Source of the DNA: Nemania diffusa
Lineage: Eukaryota > Ascomycota > Sordariomycetes > Xylariales > Xylariaceae
NCBI GenBank assembly: GCA_038501195.1
Contig: JBBPUQ010000004.1
Location: 3,038,001 to 3,102,000, forward strand
Length of the DNA stretch: 64,000 nucleotides
Reading direction: 5' to 3'
The notes beneath the pieces are model-generated. The model saw nothing but the letters and a program-made list of their open reading frames with translations, was not told where the DNA came from and did not search any database. Made by a program: the position numbers and the translations under genes. Within the stretch, counting starts at the first letter, position 1; every line of letters starts with the position of its first letter. Shown here piece after piece: positions 1 through 13,356 of the stretch.

Positions 1-2
1 CA

Positions 3-596
<594 letters not shown>

Positions 597-2393
597 GGTG
601 TTGGTGTTTCTGGGTGGTAGATGGAGGACATACATGACGAGTGAAGCATACAATACTACAGGTATACGTGAAGCTGGTGTCTCGAACAAACAAGTCGCTC
701 TTTTCCCCAGATTTTTTTCCCCAGATTGTTAATGAATTGTTACTCTCACTTCAAAAAGGAAGTTAGCAATCTATATTTAAATTTGATCCACATCCTCTGT
801 CTTCTCTGTCCGGACTTTTCATGTATGTGTTGAACAGCCAATATCAAGGTCTTAATCAAGATTAAGGATTTTGGAGTTGGGAATTGAGATCTTCATATTG
901 GACACAACATCCATTAAACTACGAAGCTAAAAGTAACAAATGTAACTCGTTGATCGCTACGTAGGTATCCATAGCCTAATAATTTCTTATAAGGTTTAGA
1001 ATTCGCTTCCTCGACCACTGCAGCCTTCTTAGCAATGGCGTGGCATCAGATTACCCTTGGATTAGCGCCAGTCGTGGCCACTACATAGACTAGCTCCTCG
1101 ACAAGCACGACAGTTTCGAGTTCATCGGTGCCAGACTATACAGAAATACGACGAAGATAAGCGCTAGGTTGCAGGCTCGTCGGCCGACCATCTAGGCAAC
1201 TAACTAAGCTAGCACCCGAGCCCGCCTAGACCACCTAAGTAGGTGGTTCTACGGGCCTACAGGGCCTACCACACAACTTCTACACTACAACGCACACTTC
1301 TCGAGACACAATCGCAGCAATTACGAGACTGTTTTTACCTGCCCACCTCTTTCTTAACTAGCAGAAAGAGATGGCTTGAAAGCTAGAATAGCAGGTTGTG
1401 TTTTTTAGTTTTTGCTTTTAGTTTGGGCTGTTTTAGGCTAGTCTATGAGGCCTTATTGCTCTAGTTGCGAAGACATACCGCGATAGCTGTAGTTTCTACG
1501 CCCAGCTATCGACTTATCTGCGACTCGTAGATTAGCCTATTACACTCACGCTCCCCCAATACAAGTTCTATCTACTGCGATTATAGTGCTCTGGAGTGTG
1601 CTGTAGATGGTTAATATACAATTCGGATATGTTTTAGAACCAAAGTAGCTCAGGGTTCTAGGCTCATACTTGCCTTGGATATACCACCTCTCCTTCGCGC
1701 AGAACTACCTTGTGTTAAGAGTTATATGTGTTGTTATTAGTCCTTGACACGTCAATGAAGATAATAGCACGCCTATAATTCGTCTTGCTTAACTTTCCAC
1801 ATATCTCCAGCTTATTAGACGAGGTGACGTTGTCTAGAAAGTTAAAAGCAGCGATTTTAAGGTTAACTTCTATGCTAGCCCAACCCTTCGTTAGGACGTA
1901 GGTTTTTTTAATTATCTTTACGGTCCGAAATTAATAACTAGCATCATGAAGTCTGATTGATTGTTAGAGCTGAAAAATAGTAAAATTGTTGGAACTATAT
2001 TGTACGTACTGGTACGCAGTACGTACAACCTATTTGTACAACCTGTACAGCCTGTATAATAGTCACAACTTACAGTGTATAGTACTGTACGTGTACTGTA
2101 CACGTACAGTACTAGACCCTACAGGTCACCTGACCTGTACGGCCTTATATAGCCTGTACAGTAGCCCACACTACCCACATTCTAGACTTAGAAATTGTAG
2201 CATTTTGAAGACATAGATCCCTAGTGCTACCGCCTTGCGTACGACCTTTGGTCGTACAGTACTACCATGGTACAGCCAACCGACAAAAATAAATTATATT
2301 AAAAATATAAATATTACTTAGAATTTAATGAAAAATTGATCGTCAATCATTTCGTGACCCAGAAGCCGTTATCCTCCTTGAGATCCTAAATTC
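597..2393. other. AT-rich spacer with palindromes; no gene seen
   Basis: No supported gene in 1.8 kb. After the THI4 3' region the sequence is stop-dense in all frames. The part around 1000-1900 has somewhat coding-like composition but is full of stops and may be a decayed transposon; I could not identify a family. The part around 1990-2280 is rich in GTAC palindromes, described separately. Confidence 0.6.
2081..2113. repeat. 33-nt perfect palindrome
   Basis: Two 16-nt arms starting AGTACTGTACG are exact reverse complements around a single central T. A second, looser inverted pair (GTACGTACTG / CAGTACGTAC) lies at 2002-2026. It could form a cruciform or hairpin. No role can be assigned. Confidence 0.85.
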
Positions 2394-5094
2394 TTAGACC
2401 AGCACGAAAACCTGTGACTTGCCGTCCTTCAACATTTTCTCCATCAATTCTCCGTCCATAGCGCCTTCGACGAAGCACTCTCCAACTAGTTCATACTCTT
2501 TAGGGTCTTGCCCTGTCGCCTCACCCTCCTTGGCAACTGGCCGTAGGAGGTATGGCACTGTAGCCCCGTGAAGGAGCGTTATTACGTCTCCTTCCTTGGC
2601 CGACCATGGACACAAGCCGACATTGCCTTTCGAGCTGATGAAATAACACTCATCTAGACATGGAGGGATATATTCTGTTTGTGTAGCCGTCAATTTCAAC
2701 TGGGGGTGCACCATCTCTCGGATCAAGACATGCAGGGGTTTAGAATCCGGGAAGTAGCCCACGTGAGACTTGAGATGGTCCGCATACAAATCTATCCACG
2801 CTTCCGAGCTATGGCGCTCGGGCTGAGCCCAGTCACTCCGAAGACCCCTTTGAAACTGATCCGCACGGCATGGGTCGAACATAATATCTACTACTCTCTC
2901 GAGGCTAGGCTGATTGTTGTCAACTGTCGATAACGGCTGGGTATCTTGGAAGATAATGATGGGGACACCAAGCGCTACCATTAGTGTCAAGGGCTCGGGC
3001 TCCCTGAGATTGCAGTCCCTTAGAAGTTGACCGATCTTTATACCAACGCCGTCCGGGCCTCTGACGAAAGGCGGGTACCCCTTTACGACAATGCTTCCTA
3101 TCTCATAGCCGGCGACTTTTAGGAATCGATGATCAGAGGCATCTAGGAGCTGCCTGTCGGGTACCGTCCTGCCTCCTGCTCGGAAGGAGAACTGCTTGTT
3201 GAGGTTCGCACCGATGAGTCGCGTTTGGCCCTGGGGCCTGATACTCCAGCTCGGCCGCGCCACTTTAGGATCCCTATCGATTGCGCCTGGACTGACGTCA
3301 CAAAGCATACGGTTCCAAGTACGTCCAGGTTGGTAGTGCACCAAGGAGAGAGCAGCTAGGGAATTTTGCTGACTTATTACCCACTTGGTGAAATTGGGGT
3401 AGATCGTGTCTTTGAAATCCTCCTCGTAATTTGGCTTCAGCTCAGCTGGCAGCGCTGTTTTACAGAATGTTTCTTTGCCAAACGGTAGAAGGGCGTAGAG
3501 CTTGTCCCTTAAGTCAGAGGCGCTGAAGTCGAGGGTGTCGAGGAAGACATCTAAGATTGATTTTGCCGGACCGGTGCCATATTCACGATTAAGCGTTGTC
3601 CAGATTGGGGGCAACTGGACCTGAGGTTGATAATGGCGCCTGTAGAAATCTGATTTGTACCAGTCTGAGTCAAGCCGTCGGTGGAATCTCATTAGGTCCT
3701 TCCACGTCACCATCTCTTCACCATAGTGCACAACGGCAACCTTGGCTAGTGTTGCCTCCTGGATCACCCATACACGCCAGAACCAGGGGTGTCCGAACAA
3801 CTCGCTCATGAGAACGGATATGCCATACTCGGCATCAAAGCCCGGCGCACGGAATCCCTTTTCGGTAAGCCAGGCTCTGTATTTCTGGAAGATTATATCC
3901 ACAAAGGTCGAATTCGAATTCTTATGCTCTTCCATGTCCGGTCTCTCTGCCAGAAAGGCCTCCCGATTAATTCTGTGCTTCCACCCCGGGCGACAAGAGC
4001 ACTGGTCGTCACCAGCACAAACATCACCAGGCAGGGAATCGATGTTGCAGACATCACGGATGATCTGCAGGGTTAACTTGAGTATCTCGCTCTCTTTGCC
4101 GAGCCAGACATGCACCTGTGCCGCGCTTTTATATATTTCGCTCATCATGGCAACTTGTTCTGCACGTTCTTCTATATTACTCTGGTTGATGCAGACAGCA
4201 TCAATCCAGATCCTCAGGGTCTCTTTTGGATTTCGTAACCTTTGGAGGGCGTCCACGACATTTGGGGAAACAGGAAATCTCACGGTAGTGTTGAACGCGT
4301 CGCCAGGTTCACCCAGCGCAATCCTAAGCTTTTCCTTGTTACTCTCTTTTCCCCAGCAATACGACAGCGCGAAGAACTCCGGTGTTGATGATACCTTCTC
4401 GCTTGCGTCGGTTTGAGCCTTGGACAAATACACTGTTTCGAACCGTGCAACTATGAAATCCGAAGATTCTTCAGAGTCCGAAGAATTTTCTGGATCCACT
4501 ACGAGTAGGCGGATTTGTGAGTTCTTGCTATCGAGTTTCCCATGGTATAGTGACTTGAGCTGATCACTATCCTGATTTGCATCATCACTGCTCTCTTCGT
4601 CATACTCAATCTTAATGCTAGCCTCAGAGACGATGTTGGTCCATCCCTGTCCAAACGCCTTGGGCACGATCTGGATTGTGTCCCCAGGAAGGATGGAGGC
4701 TATCCATGCCTTGTATATTGGCAAAGTCGCGGGGTCGTCAGAGCGCCAGCAGTATAGGTGGTGTTGAAACTCTTCAACGGCGATTTTGTTGCGGCAGAAC
4801 GTGATTGGGTTGGCGTGGTTGCGTCCCGACTCTTTTGAGGACCGCTGTATGCACACGTCGTGCCATGTGCACGACACATGCCCATCCCCCCAACCTATTT
4901 AACAACTTAGTCTAGCCCTAGTTAAATAAAGCAATTGTGGGATATACGTTACCTTGATCTCTAGACTTGACACTAAGCTCTAAGCTACGGACACGGCCCG
5001 TCGTCAGAGGCACCTCAAGCTGCACATACGGCCGTGCGAAACACCCCTGGTGGACAGTATAATGCCCGGAGCGCGTTCCGATTTTTTCTGGCAT
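2394..5094 (-). CDS. HET-domain (heterokaryon incompatibility) protein
   Basis: Encodes about 880 residues in two exons (4953-5094 and 2394-4894) with a 58-nt intron at 4895-4952. The long second exon alone has no ATG. Adding the upstream exon gives a normal ATG at 5094 and a smooth join through SRDQGWGDGH. The HET domain covers roughly residues 215-370, with FFALSYCWG at its start, RIWIDAVCINQ in the middle and AQVHVWLGKES at its end. HET proteins trigger cell death on fusion of unlike fungal strains; many homologues have no tested role, so allorecognition here is inferred. The C-terminal 500 residues show no domain I recognise. It stands alone between AT-rich, gene-poor stretches, a common setting for HET genes. 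Confidence 0.9.
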
Positions 5095-7899
5095 TGTGCT
5101 ATAACCAAGTGATAATTGTATTGGACTTTTTAAAAGGTAACAAGATACGAAGACTGTTTGGTGGTTGTCTAGATAGTCTAGGCTCGTACTGAGACAGCCA
5201 GAGCATATATTTATATACTATTTTGTCCTGATTATCTAGAAACGAAATACGTACTAAAGCATAGGAGATTATTTTACATGTCTACAACTCTAGAAATGCG
5301 GTGAACCAACCTACTCGTTTACAATGCACAGCTGCCTTCAATGCGCGTTGTCATTTGTAACCACAAATGAAAACCTCACACGTCTGTCTATGAATTGTCG
5401 GCTACCTCAGTAATGCTTAATGTGGTAGTAGAGGGAGTGGGTTCATCGACATAGAATATACCGTGATGGGAAGTGTAGCACATAAACGATATGCGATGCG
5501 AATGCAATGTAGTAGTGTTTTTTGTCACCTGGTCGAAGTAGTAAGAGGCTGAAGTGGGATGGTTACAGCCAGCGCATTTATCGTCGCGCCACTCGGGTTT
5601 CCTTTCAAGGTTGTAGATATCTAGGCCAAACTGCATAATTTCCAATGGTGCCCAATGTTTCGTTGGCAGTCCTACGGCCTCATTGCCCCTTTACTATTTT
5701 ATTATAATGAGATATCGCCTACTTTAAGATATCTGCTAGTTTATAGTGTTGTGCTCTTGAACTAATAGCCTCATGGTAAGATTTCTTATACAGCTAGTTA
5801 TTATTCTAAACTGTATTAAGTCGGGAGGACCAATTGTGTTACTACAGCGTCACATATACAGTACCAAGTTATGTATAGATGTTGGAGAGGCTTAAGGCTA
5901 CGCTTAGTGTAAATTTTAATCGCTGATGATTAAGGTTTGCAAAAGCCCATGGGCTATATTGGGCCAAGCTTAATTTAGGCGCCCTATTGGGTAATGAGGT
6001 GCCTATTGATGTTACCTTCCCTATCAAGTTTCTGGAGAAGACCTGGCAACAGCCGTGGGGTGATAAGGTAGGCTGTGCTTCGTACTTTCCCCCCACGGCC
6101 CAAGCCTGTGTGTTTTCCCTTTTAAGCTCTTACTGCGTGATGGATGCCATATATTTGACTGTATGATCTAGACTTAATGCAATGTAAGCTCCATTGTTGC
6201 ATTCTCGCATAGTTCCACAGGGGCTGAAAGGCACATATGATGTAATAATGTAATCTATAATCTTTTCGGCAATTTTTCCTTGCTTGCATACTCTCTGATT
6301 ATGTGGTATGACTGGCAGCCTCGTTCATCTTGCTTCAAGGAGGGGTTTTTTTTTGGCAGGCATATAATAGATGTTCTGTCTTTTATATAGTAGCTATAAC
6401 TTAGCCTGATTATAACAACTTAATTCTATTGGAATTGCTACGTTTAAACATTTGGTTCGTTCTCTACTAGTCAGACTATCAATACAGTATGTGTGATCAA
6501 GTATATAGTGTGTGTATTGATTAGGTCTGGTTTGGTAACTCTTCGTTGAATTCTTCCTACATAAACCTAACTTAGAAATAGCCTTTCCAGGCCGGGGAAT
6601 TAATCAGTAGGATAGTCCCTCCTCTACCAAATTCACTTGATTTTTCTTGAAATTCTCTCGGGGTCTTTAGGTAGTTATTTGACAGTGGCTAAGTCTCGAG
6701 TTCGGAGTGGGTAGTTTAATTAGTTTACACGTTCCGTTTTACTATCTTAGGTATTATCTATCCAATCTTGGTTCTGTTGCTCTGCCGATATTCTAGCCGG
6801 ATTAACGCATTGGGGAGCCATATTAACTAACCAGGTCTCTGTCGGACCCGAATCAAGCAATACCAGTCCCTCCTTAAATAGTTCTAATCCTATTGAAATG
6901 GAACGTGTGCTTGGCACACACCGCACTTTGGAGACCTGACGAATAGCCACAATAGCACCCCCAGAGATTTTCGAGCTTTAACAATCTGGAGATTAAAATA
7001 ATAAGAATGTAGTGTAGAAAACATGCACTGCCTAGCTATCTCAGGCAGTCCCTAGACAGGATTATCAAGAATAAATATAAAAATTCAACGCGTATATGCT
7101 TCCGGGACCAACTTTGCAACAAAGCTCGAGGCTACCGCCATAGGTTCCTTAGAATTTATCAGAAGGAAACTTACGGTAAATGATGGAAGCCGCTTTTCAG
7201 AATGTTACTAAAGTAATAAGAGATGGTGCGCGACAGCTTCGCGGTGCCTGGGTGTTTACTTAGGTAGGGATAGTTAAGTTGGCAACTTTGAGTTGGTAAA
7301 AAGCGGAGGAGAACGGACAACAACTGGTTATAACGTACATAGTCACGCTAGTATCTGTGGTGACACTACATATTAAATAAGAATAATCCAAGGTATCCAA
7401 TTAGACACTGCTGTAACTTTAAGTATATATACTATGATAGGTAGTAGCAGCGTGAACTAATGCGATAGAACAGAACTGCAACGCTAAACCACAACACTAC
7501 CAAAAGTAGACCGCTGTCAAAGTGGGAATCTTGACCGTTTGCTAGTCTTATATATGGGACCGTGACAACTAAGTAGTGAATCCTCTCGTTACTACCCTTC
7601 GACTTTTTCTAAGATTAGAGAGATGGGGGTTATAATGTCCTCGTCTAGCATGACAAGTGGCATTGCCTACCTTGCTGCCTTGTTCGCGTATCTACAAGCC
7701 TGAGTATCACTATATTGTCCTCAAGCTGCTGTGCTACTGGCTTTTGAACAGCTCTGGGTGTTAACAAGATTACTCGTACTGTAGTAAAGAATGTGTATAA
7801 GCATACAACCACGGCATTTCTAATTTCTCACTTTAGTTTCATATATAATCTTAGCGTAGTCGGACTAAGACCAAAATGCATCGCTGGCCCATGCCACCT
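5095..7899. other. AT-rich gene-poor spacer
   Basis: About 2.8 kb of AT-rich DNA with dense stops. One minus-strand open stretch (5388-5636, 82 codons from an ATG, ending in STTTLSITEVADNS) and two shorter ones (5869-6096, 6747-6950) match no family I know. The composition suggests old repeats decayed by C-to-T mutation, but no ends or duplications were found. Confidence 0.5.
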
Positions 7900-9835
7900 C
7901 TAACTGCGACGGAGATGTCTAGGCGGGACGCCCTTCTTCACCTTATACAGTCGAAATAACATCGCAAACGCACCCATCCAACCCAGTTGTTCCTTGCGCC
8001 ACCTCTTCTTCCTCGCCCACTCATCTCTGCCAGGGCCGTATTCGGCATCTTGCGCAGCCGGGTTCCGCCAGTGGCGCTTCTCAACCATTCGATCCGGCTC
8101 CCCCTGCGCCCCATTCGCGTCAGCGTCGTCCTCGTCTTCGACCACCGCGGCTTCGGGCACGGGCACGGATATGGGCGTGGGCGTGGGGGAGAAGAAGATG
8201 GACTCCGCGAATCTGCCGACGGGGACGGCCTGCTCGACGCCCGGGGCGACCGGCACCCGCCTGAGCAGACCCGAGCCTATGTTCACCTCCTCGTCCGACG
8301 ACTTGCCGGACGCCGCGGCCGCGTCCTCGACCCACACCTCGGCCTTGCGGATCGAGTCCGCGTACATGACCACCAGCGTGAAGAGCACCAGGGGCACGGT
8401 CACGGCCCAGAACACCCAGAACTGTGAGTTCCCCGGCCCGTACGGCTCGTCGATCGCCAGGATGCCGGACACGACGGAGAAGGGGAGCAGGACGCCGCCG
8501 AGGTACGTGACGCGGTTGAGGCTGCGCTGGCTTTCGTTGGACGTCGAGGAATCCATGCTGGTATTGTAGCTATCTCTGGACTTTGAGTTGCACTTTGTGT
8601 CGCGACCATCTGCTAAGGATGCGTCTAAATCTGCGGCTGCGTTTGTTGGCGCGCTCGACTTCCCTGCCGGAGCTCCTACGCTTGCCATGACCGGGCGGAG
8701 ATGGCGCAAAAGTTGCGCCCGTCGATTGAGCCGAGAAAGTAGCACTTCCCATTCCGCCGTCGTAGATTGTGGTGTTGTGCCTAGAAGAGGGTATGTATCC
8801 GGAAGTGTCTCAATAGATCTATGCCTTATCTTAGCTCGCTGGCGCGAGACGCTTAAGTTACGCTCGAGAGAACTTAACGCTTGCGAAAACAGAGCCGTAG
8901 TTTCAACTAAGCCGACAGTTAGGTCGAGGCCTAGCGTCTCGAAGAACTCGTCCCATTTGTTCATCACAAGGTCTTCAAGGAGACCCATGAGGTCGTCGCT
9001 GCTAGAGAACCCGTTCCGTAGACTGCCATGAAGCATCATCTCAAGACTCGGGATCTCGTCTCCGAGGGTTGTCACATTACCATCAGCCTTGATCTCCATC
9101 GTGATCATGGAAACACTATTCTCGTCTGGTATTTTCTCCGTTGTATAAGCTTTATACCGCCTGGCGACTCCTGGCCGCGAGATTTTCCATGCTGCTCGAT
9201 CTAAATAGAGAACTGTGCCGGGATGCTTGTAAGTGCATATTCTAAAATGGGGGCAATGTGGAAAATAGATCTAGTTAAAACTCACTGTGCGCTTTTTCGG
9301 AGAGCCAAATAGATGCCCGACAGAACATGACACCGTCTCCGGTAGCAGAGGTTATATGCGTAGGGGGGTCGCCGATAACATCATGGGGGACCGCTTTCGG
9401 TTGCCTGTCGCTACAGGTAGTGGATTGGCGAATCAGCTCCGGGTAGTCATAATGCGCCCAGGAGGCCTTGGCCCTCTTCAGCGGTCTATAGCTTCTTCTC
9501 CCGGCGTGCGCTTCGATGAAGGCAACATCAATATCCACCTCCTCTTTTAACGCTACACCGTGGTCTACAGGTAACCCGCGGAAAACGAATAAATGATCCG
9601 TGAAATTGCTGTGTTCTTGAATACATGACCGAAGTTGGGTAAGGCCATGAAGATTTGTTTGTACCACTTCAGTATCTGTCCATTTTAATAGGTAGGCTAG
9701 TGCTATCTCATCCAGTTGGTCTGGATGCATTTGTGGACTTCTCTCATACTGGCCCCCGTTATTGGCGCTGGTTACTGGTGTTGGCGTCGACCCTGTCAAG
9801 TTCGCCATACTTCCCGGCGCGGTAACTGGAATCAT
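7900..9835 (-). CDS. CorA-like (Mg2+ transporter type) membrane protein
   Basis: Two exons (9286-9835 and 7900-9212) joined over a 73-nt intron give about 620 residues from ATG at 9835. The join reads ASIWLSEKAH-ILYLDRAAW, which fits the soluble domain of fungal CorA-like proteins. Near residues 410-470 there are two hydrophobic segments: YLGGVLLPFSVVSGILAI, then after EPYGPGNSQ a second, FWVFWAVTVPLVLFTLVVMY. This is the CorA hairpin layout. The canonical GMN motif is not evident, so ion transport should not be assumed. A basic, tryptophan-rich tail follows (KKRWRKEQLGW). The other acceptor considered, ending at 9249, breaks the frame. The family call is good; the substrate is unknown. Confidence 0.82.
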
Positions 9836-11051
9836 TGATCCTGTATCACTGGGCTCTCCATTTATGCATCGTGTTGTTTTGTTTTATCCTGGGTTAAGTT
9901 CTCTTAAAGAGCTAATGTAGTCGTATTAGGGGGCAGCTCCTTGAAAAACACGAGACCTACATATGGTTTAACGCTAGGAATACACTTCAACTTCTTTTTT
10001 TAGAGCTTTTTTAAGGCTCGTGGTTTCTGGCTGTATATTGTTCGTCGCGCGATGATTAAAGAAGAAGAAAAGCGAAGTCCGAGGTAATAATGTGATGATG
10101 TAATGATGTAATGAATGTCATGTGGTTCGTTCTGGCTTGGTGAAGCCAACGATTAATCGATTTAAGGCTATGTATATTGTATTTGCATTTGCAAGGCTAA
10201 ACGGATCAGCTGCATATACCTAAGTACCTACAATGCACGAACTAGACCGGGCTTCCGGGAGAGGTACAGCCAATAACATACAGGCAGCCAAAAATAAACA
10301 GAGGCTAAGACCAGTACCTACATTAGGTATGTAGCCTAACAAGATAACACCTTATCACCGGCGTTTACTCTTCGTTACTTTACGTCGACTTATAGGGATC
10401 TCGCACTACACTACCACGTGTTCTACTATAAAATGCCAAAATTCCCGATTGTCTCACAGCACCTCCCAATGGTACCGCGTAAACAGAAGAGAAGGGGCTC
10501 ACATGGCCTATTAGTATATTCCTCAAGCCGGCATCGTCGGATTTTCTTCCCCCTAATACGATGACAGTTCCTTTCATTCTAAGAATCGAATCCACCGATA
10601 CAGGGAGCAACCGTTAGGCATATATACATCGTTATCAATCGAATTGAGTGGCAAACCTATTTTTGAATGATGCTACCTAGAAATGAGGGTATGCTACTAC
10701 TAGTGTAGGAGTGATGTTCTGATTTGCTTCCATCCCTCTCCCTAACTCCTTGCGCCATTAGAAGATAGGAGAAAACGCCGCCTATTTGACTGAGTGTTCA
10801 ATGCTGTCTTTCGCATCCTCATAACCCTTCCGTACCTGTGTATACTTAACAACAATGGACGAAATGCAAAATCGATCGCCATAAATACGTCTTGCTAAGT
10901 TGTTTGGCCATCTCATGATACAATCGACGACCACAAAGGCGGCACGAACGTATGTTTCGTGACAAGGACTGTATAGAGTCTATGGTCAAAGTAATGCATA
11001 AATACCGGGCGTGTGACAGCTCTGTGCTGTCCATCAAATTATACCATGTCG
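9836..11051. other. Spacer between CorA-like and kinase genes
   Basis: No convincing gene. Small minus-strand frames at 10380-10610 and 10846-11037 lack family resemblance and start-site support. Confidence 0.55.
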
Positions 11052-13356
11052 TTACCGGACAGAATCGTGGTCACTGTAGTGTTCGTCCCCATCGTGATGT
11101 AAGGTTACACTGTTAAACTCTTCGAAGGGATCCGAAATCTCGTTGCCAGGTGTCGCCAGTCCACTATCTAAAGGCACTCCTTTGACTAAGCCAGGGGATC
11201 TGGAAGTCGTGATGTCGACGCTCTCGCTCTCTTTCACATTTCTAAAGTTAACGGTATCAATACCGCGACCAGCGTGGGGAACAATCGGCGGCTTCATGTG
11301 TCGAATCAGTGCCCACTGCGTTGTTCGGAAGAAAGCATGTGTTTTTATGTCCGATGCTCCAGCTCTTGCACCAAGTCGACGAGTTTCATCCTTGATAAGT
11401 AGTTTCCGGATAAGAGACTTACACAGACTAGTACATGTTAGCACTGCTAATTGCAGGTGACGATGGAGGGTAACGTACTTCGAGATTTGTGGTGCTCCAG
11501 AATGCTCAGGAAACGTAACCTCTTCGCGCAAGATATTCGCAAACGTGGCATTTCGGTTCTTACCCTTGAAAGGAGTGGTGCCGTAAAGCATCTCGAATAT
11601 GAGAATTCCTAATGTCCACCAATCTACAGCACTCGTGTGGCCGCTCCCTTTTATAACTTCGGGTGCGATGTATTCCTCAGTTCCGACGAATGAATTTGTT
11701 CGGAAGTTGGCTATACAAGACTTTGTGTCGATCGTCGGAAGAGAAGAGGTACTAGCTCCGTTCTTTCCCATGATCATAGTAGGCTTGCCACCAGGGCCGG
11801 ACTGTTTCGATAGGTCGAAATCGGAAAGCATGATGTGACCAGATTGGTGAAGTAGGATATCTGTGGTAGTGTTAGAGTCATGAACACGAAAATCAATTCT
11901 GGAAAGACCTACTTTCTGGCTTTAAATCACGGTAGATGAATCCCATTAAATGTAAATATTCTAATGCCGCCGTCACTTCGGCGGCATAGAAACGGGCATC
12001 GTCTTCAGGGATACATTTGCCCGGACGTGTCTGCAGCGCTCGAAAGAACTCTCCACCGCTGCAATATTCCATACACAAGTAGAGATGATCTTCTGACTGG
12101 AAAGAGTGATATAGCGTTACGATAAAAGGGTGGTTGCTGGTGGCTAGAATTTCCTGTTCAGCCAATGCTCGCTTGATCTTGTTGCGTTTGATCATTTCCT
12201 TCTTGCTCAGAACTACGCATGTTAGTATTAGGTGCAACTAGGGCTGTTATTATTCTTTTCGGCATAGTAGCTAACCTTTCATGGCATAAAGTCTGGCGCT
12301 CTTCTTCTCCCTCACGAGATAGACTTTCCCTACATCGCCCTTGCCGATCAACTTGATCTTGTCAAAGCTTGCAGGTCCGACTTCGACGGTACGGACTTTG
12401 ATCGAATTGGAGCTATACGTTCGGCGGAAGGCTAGGTTGTTGTGGCCGGGTGGGGGAAGAGCACCAAGCCCATCTCTATCGGGGACAGAGAGCGTTTTGG
12501 CGTCGGCGAGGGAGCCAGGCTTGGAATCAACCAGGCCAAGGGATGAAGCATGTCCGGTCTGAACGAGGGGCTCTTTTCCGAGCTCAGCGGTAGCCGGTCG
12601 CTCGCCGTCTGCCTTGCCCTGGTTGAACAGGCCCTGGGCATTGGGTGCACTGGCAACCCTCCGGAGCTTCCGCGCTAACTCTTCTTTGGTGGCATTGGTA
12701 GCATGCTCTTTGGTGTCGCCTGGACCGTCAATTCTTAGGATTGGGGTATCTGGCGGACTAGGCGGTACCGAACCTGTATCGTGGTGGCGAAGGCCGGGTT
12801 GGCCTTGATGAACGAAGTACGGGTTCGCACTTGCAGTTGGGCTCATGACATCGTCGAGAGGGTTTCCCTCACTGGCTGTCGTCGTAGACCGAAGCCTGCC
12901 GACGGTGGTGAAGAATCGTTTCGGCTGACGGAGGCTGGTCTTGGAATCGGGCTTCAGGGAACTCTCGGAGAGTTTTTCTTTGTCGGAAATACCACCGTGG
13001 TTGTTGATGCGGAAGAAATTCCTCAGCTTCTGATTGAAATGGCTGTTACCATTCGGGTGCGAGGGCGACTTGAGCGAGGGCATCTTGTCTGGGGCAGGGG
13101 GGTCCTGGCTTTGGTCGTGGTCTTGGTCGTGGTCCGGTTCGTGGTCACGGTCTTGGTCACGCTGACGGTTCGTGGGAAATTGTTGTTGATCAGGGTGCGG
13201 ATGCAGCCATGATGCAAGCCGCTGCTTGATTCGAAGACGGGGCAGGCGACGTTTGGGTGATGGAAATGGGGATTGGGGTTGAGGTGGAGGTGGAGGTTGA
13301 GGTTGAAGCGGTGGTTGTGAGGAAGAGGAGGAATGAGATGGATCGCCGGAGACCAT
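11052..13356 (-). CDS. nrc-2: AGC-family serine/threonine kinase, NRC-2/flippase-kinase type
   Basis: Four exons (12276-13356, 11913-12212, 11479-11860, 11052-11427) encode 712 residues. The chosen start is the ATG at 13356 ([14 protein letters not shown]), because the frame further upstream offers only GTG. The N-terminal 330 residues are low-complexity and rich in Pro, Gln, Ser and Asp. The kinase domain starts at [13 protein letters not shown], with Lys in YAMK at the first exon join. It continues with [17 protein letters not shown] (DFD in place of DFG, as in this AGC subgroup), and [10 protein letters not shown]. The tail has [14 protein letters not shown]. Close relatives are Neurospora NRC-2 and yeast Fpk1/2, which activate plasma-membrane lipid flippases and affect polar growth and conidiation; that role is inferred by family. 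Introns of 51-63 nt all have TAAC-type branch sites or normal borders. Confidence 0.93.

Noticed and set aside
1000..1900. A degraded transposase
   Set aside because: Composition is suggestive but no conserved motif, terminal repeat or target duplication could be found.
5388..5636. A small minus-strand gene next to the HET gene
   Set aside because: An open stretch of 82 codons with no family match, in decayed AT-rich DNA; may be a relic, but not supported.
10380..10610. Small minus-strand gene of 76 codons
   Set aside because: No family, no supporting context, and the length is expected by chance in this spacer.
11143..11460. Plus-strand ORF of 105 codons over the kinase C-terminus
   Set aside because: Antisense to the kinase exon, which has clear family motifs.
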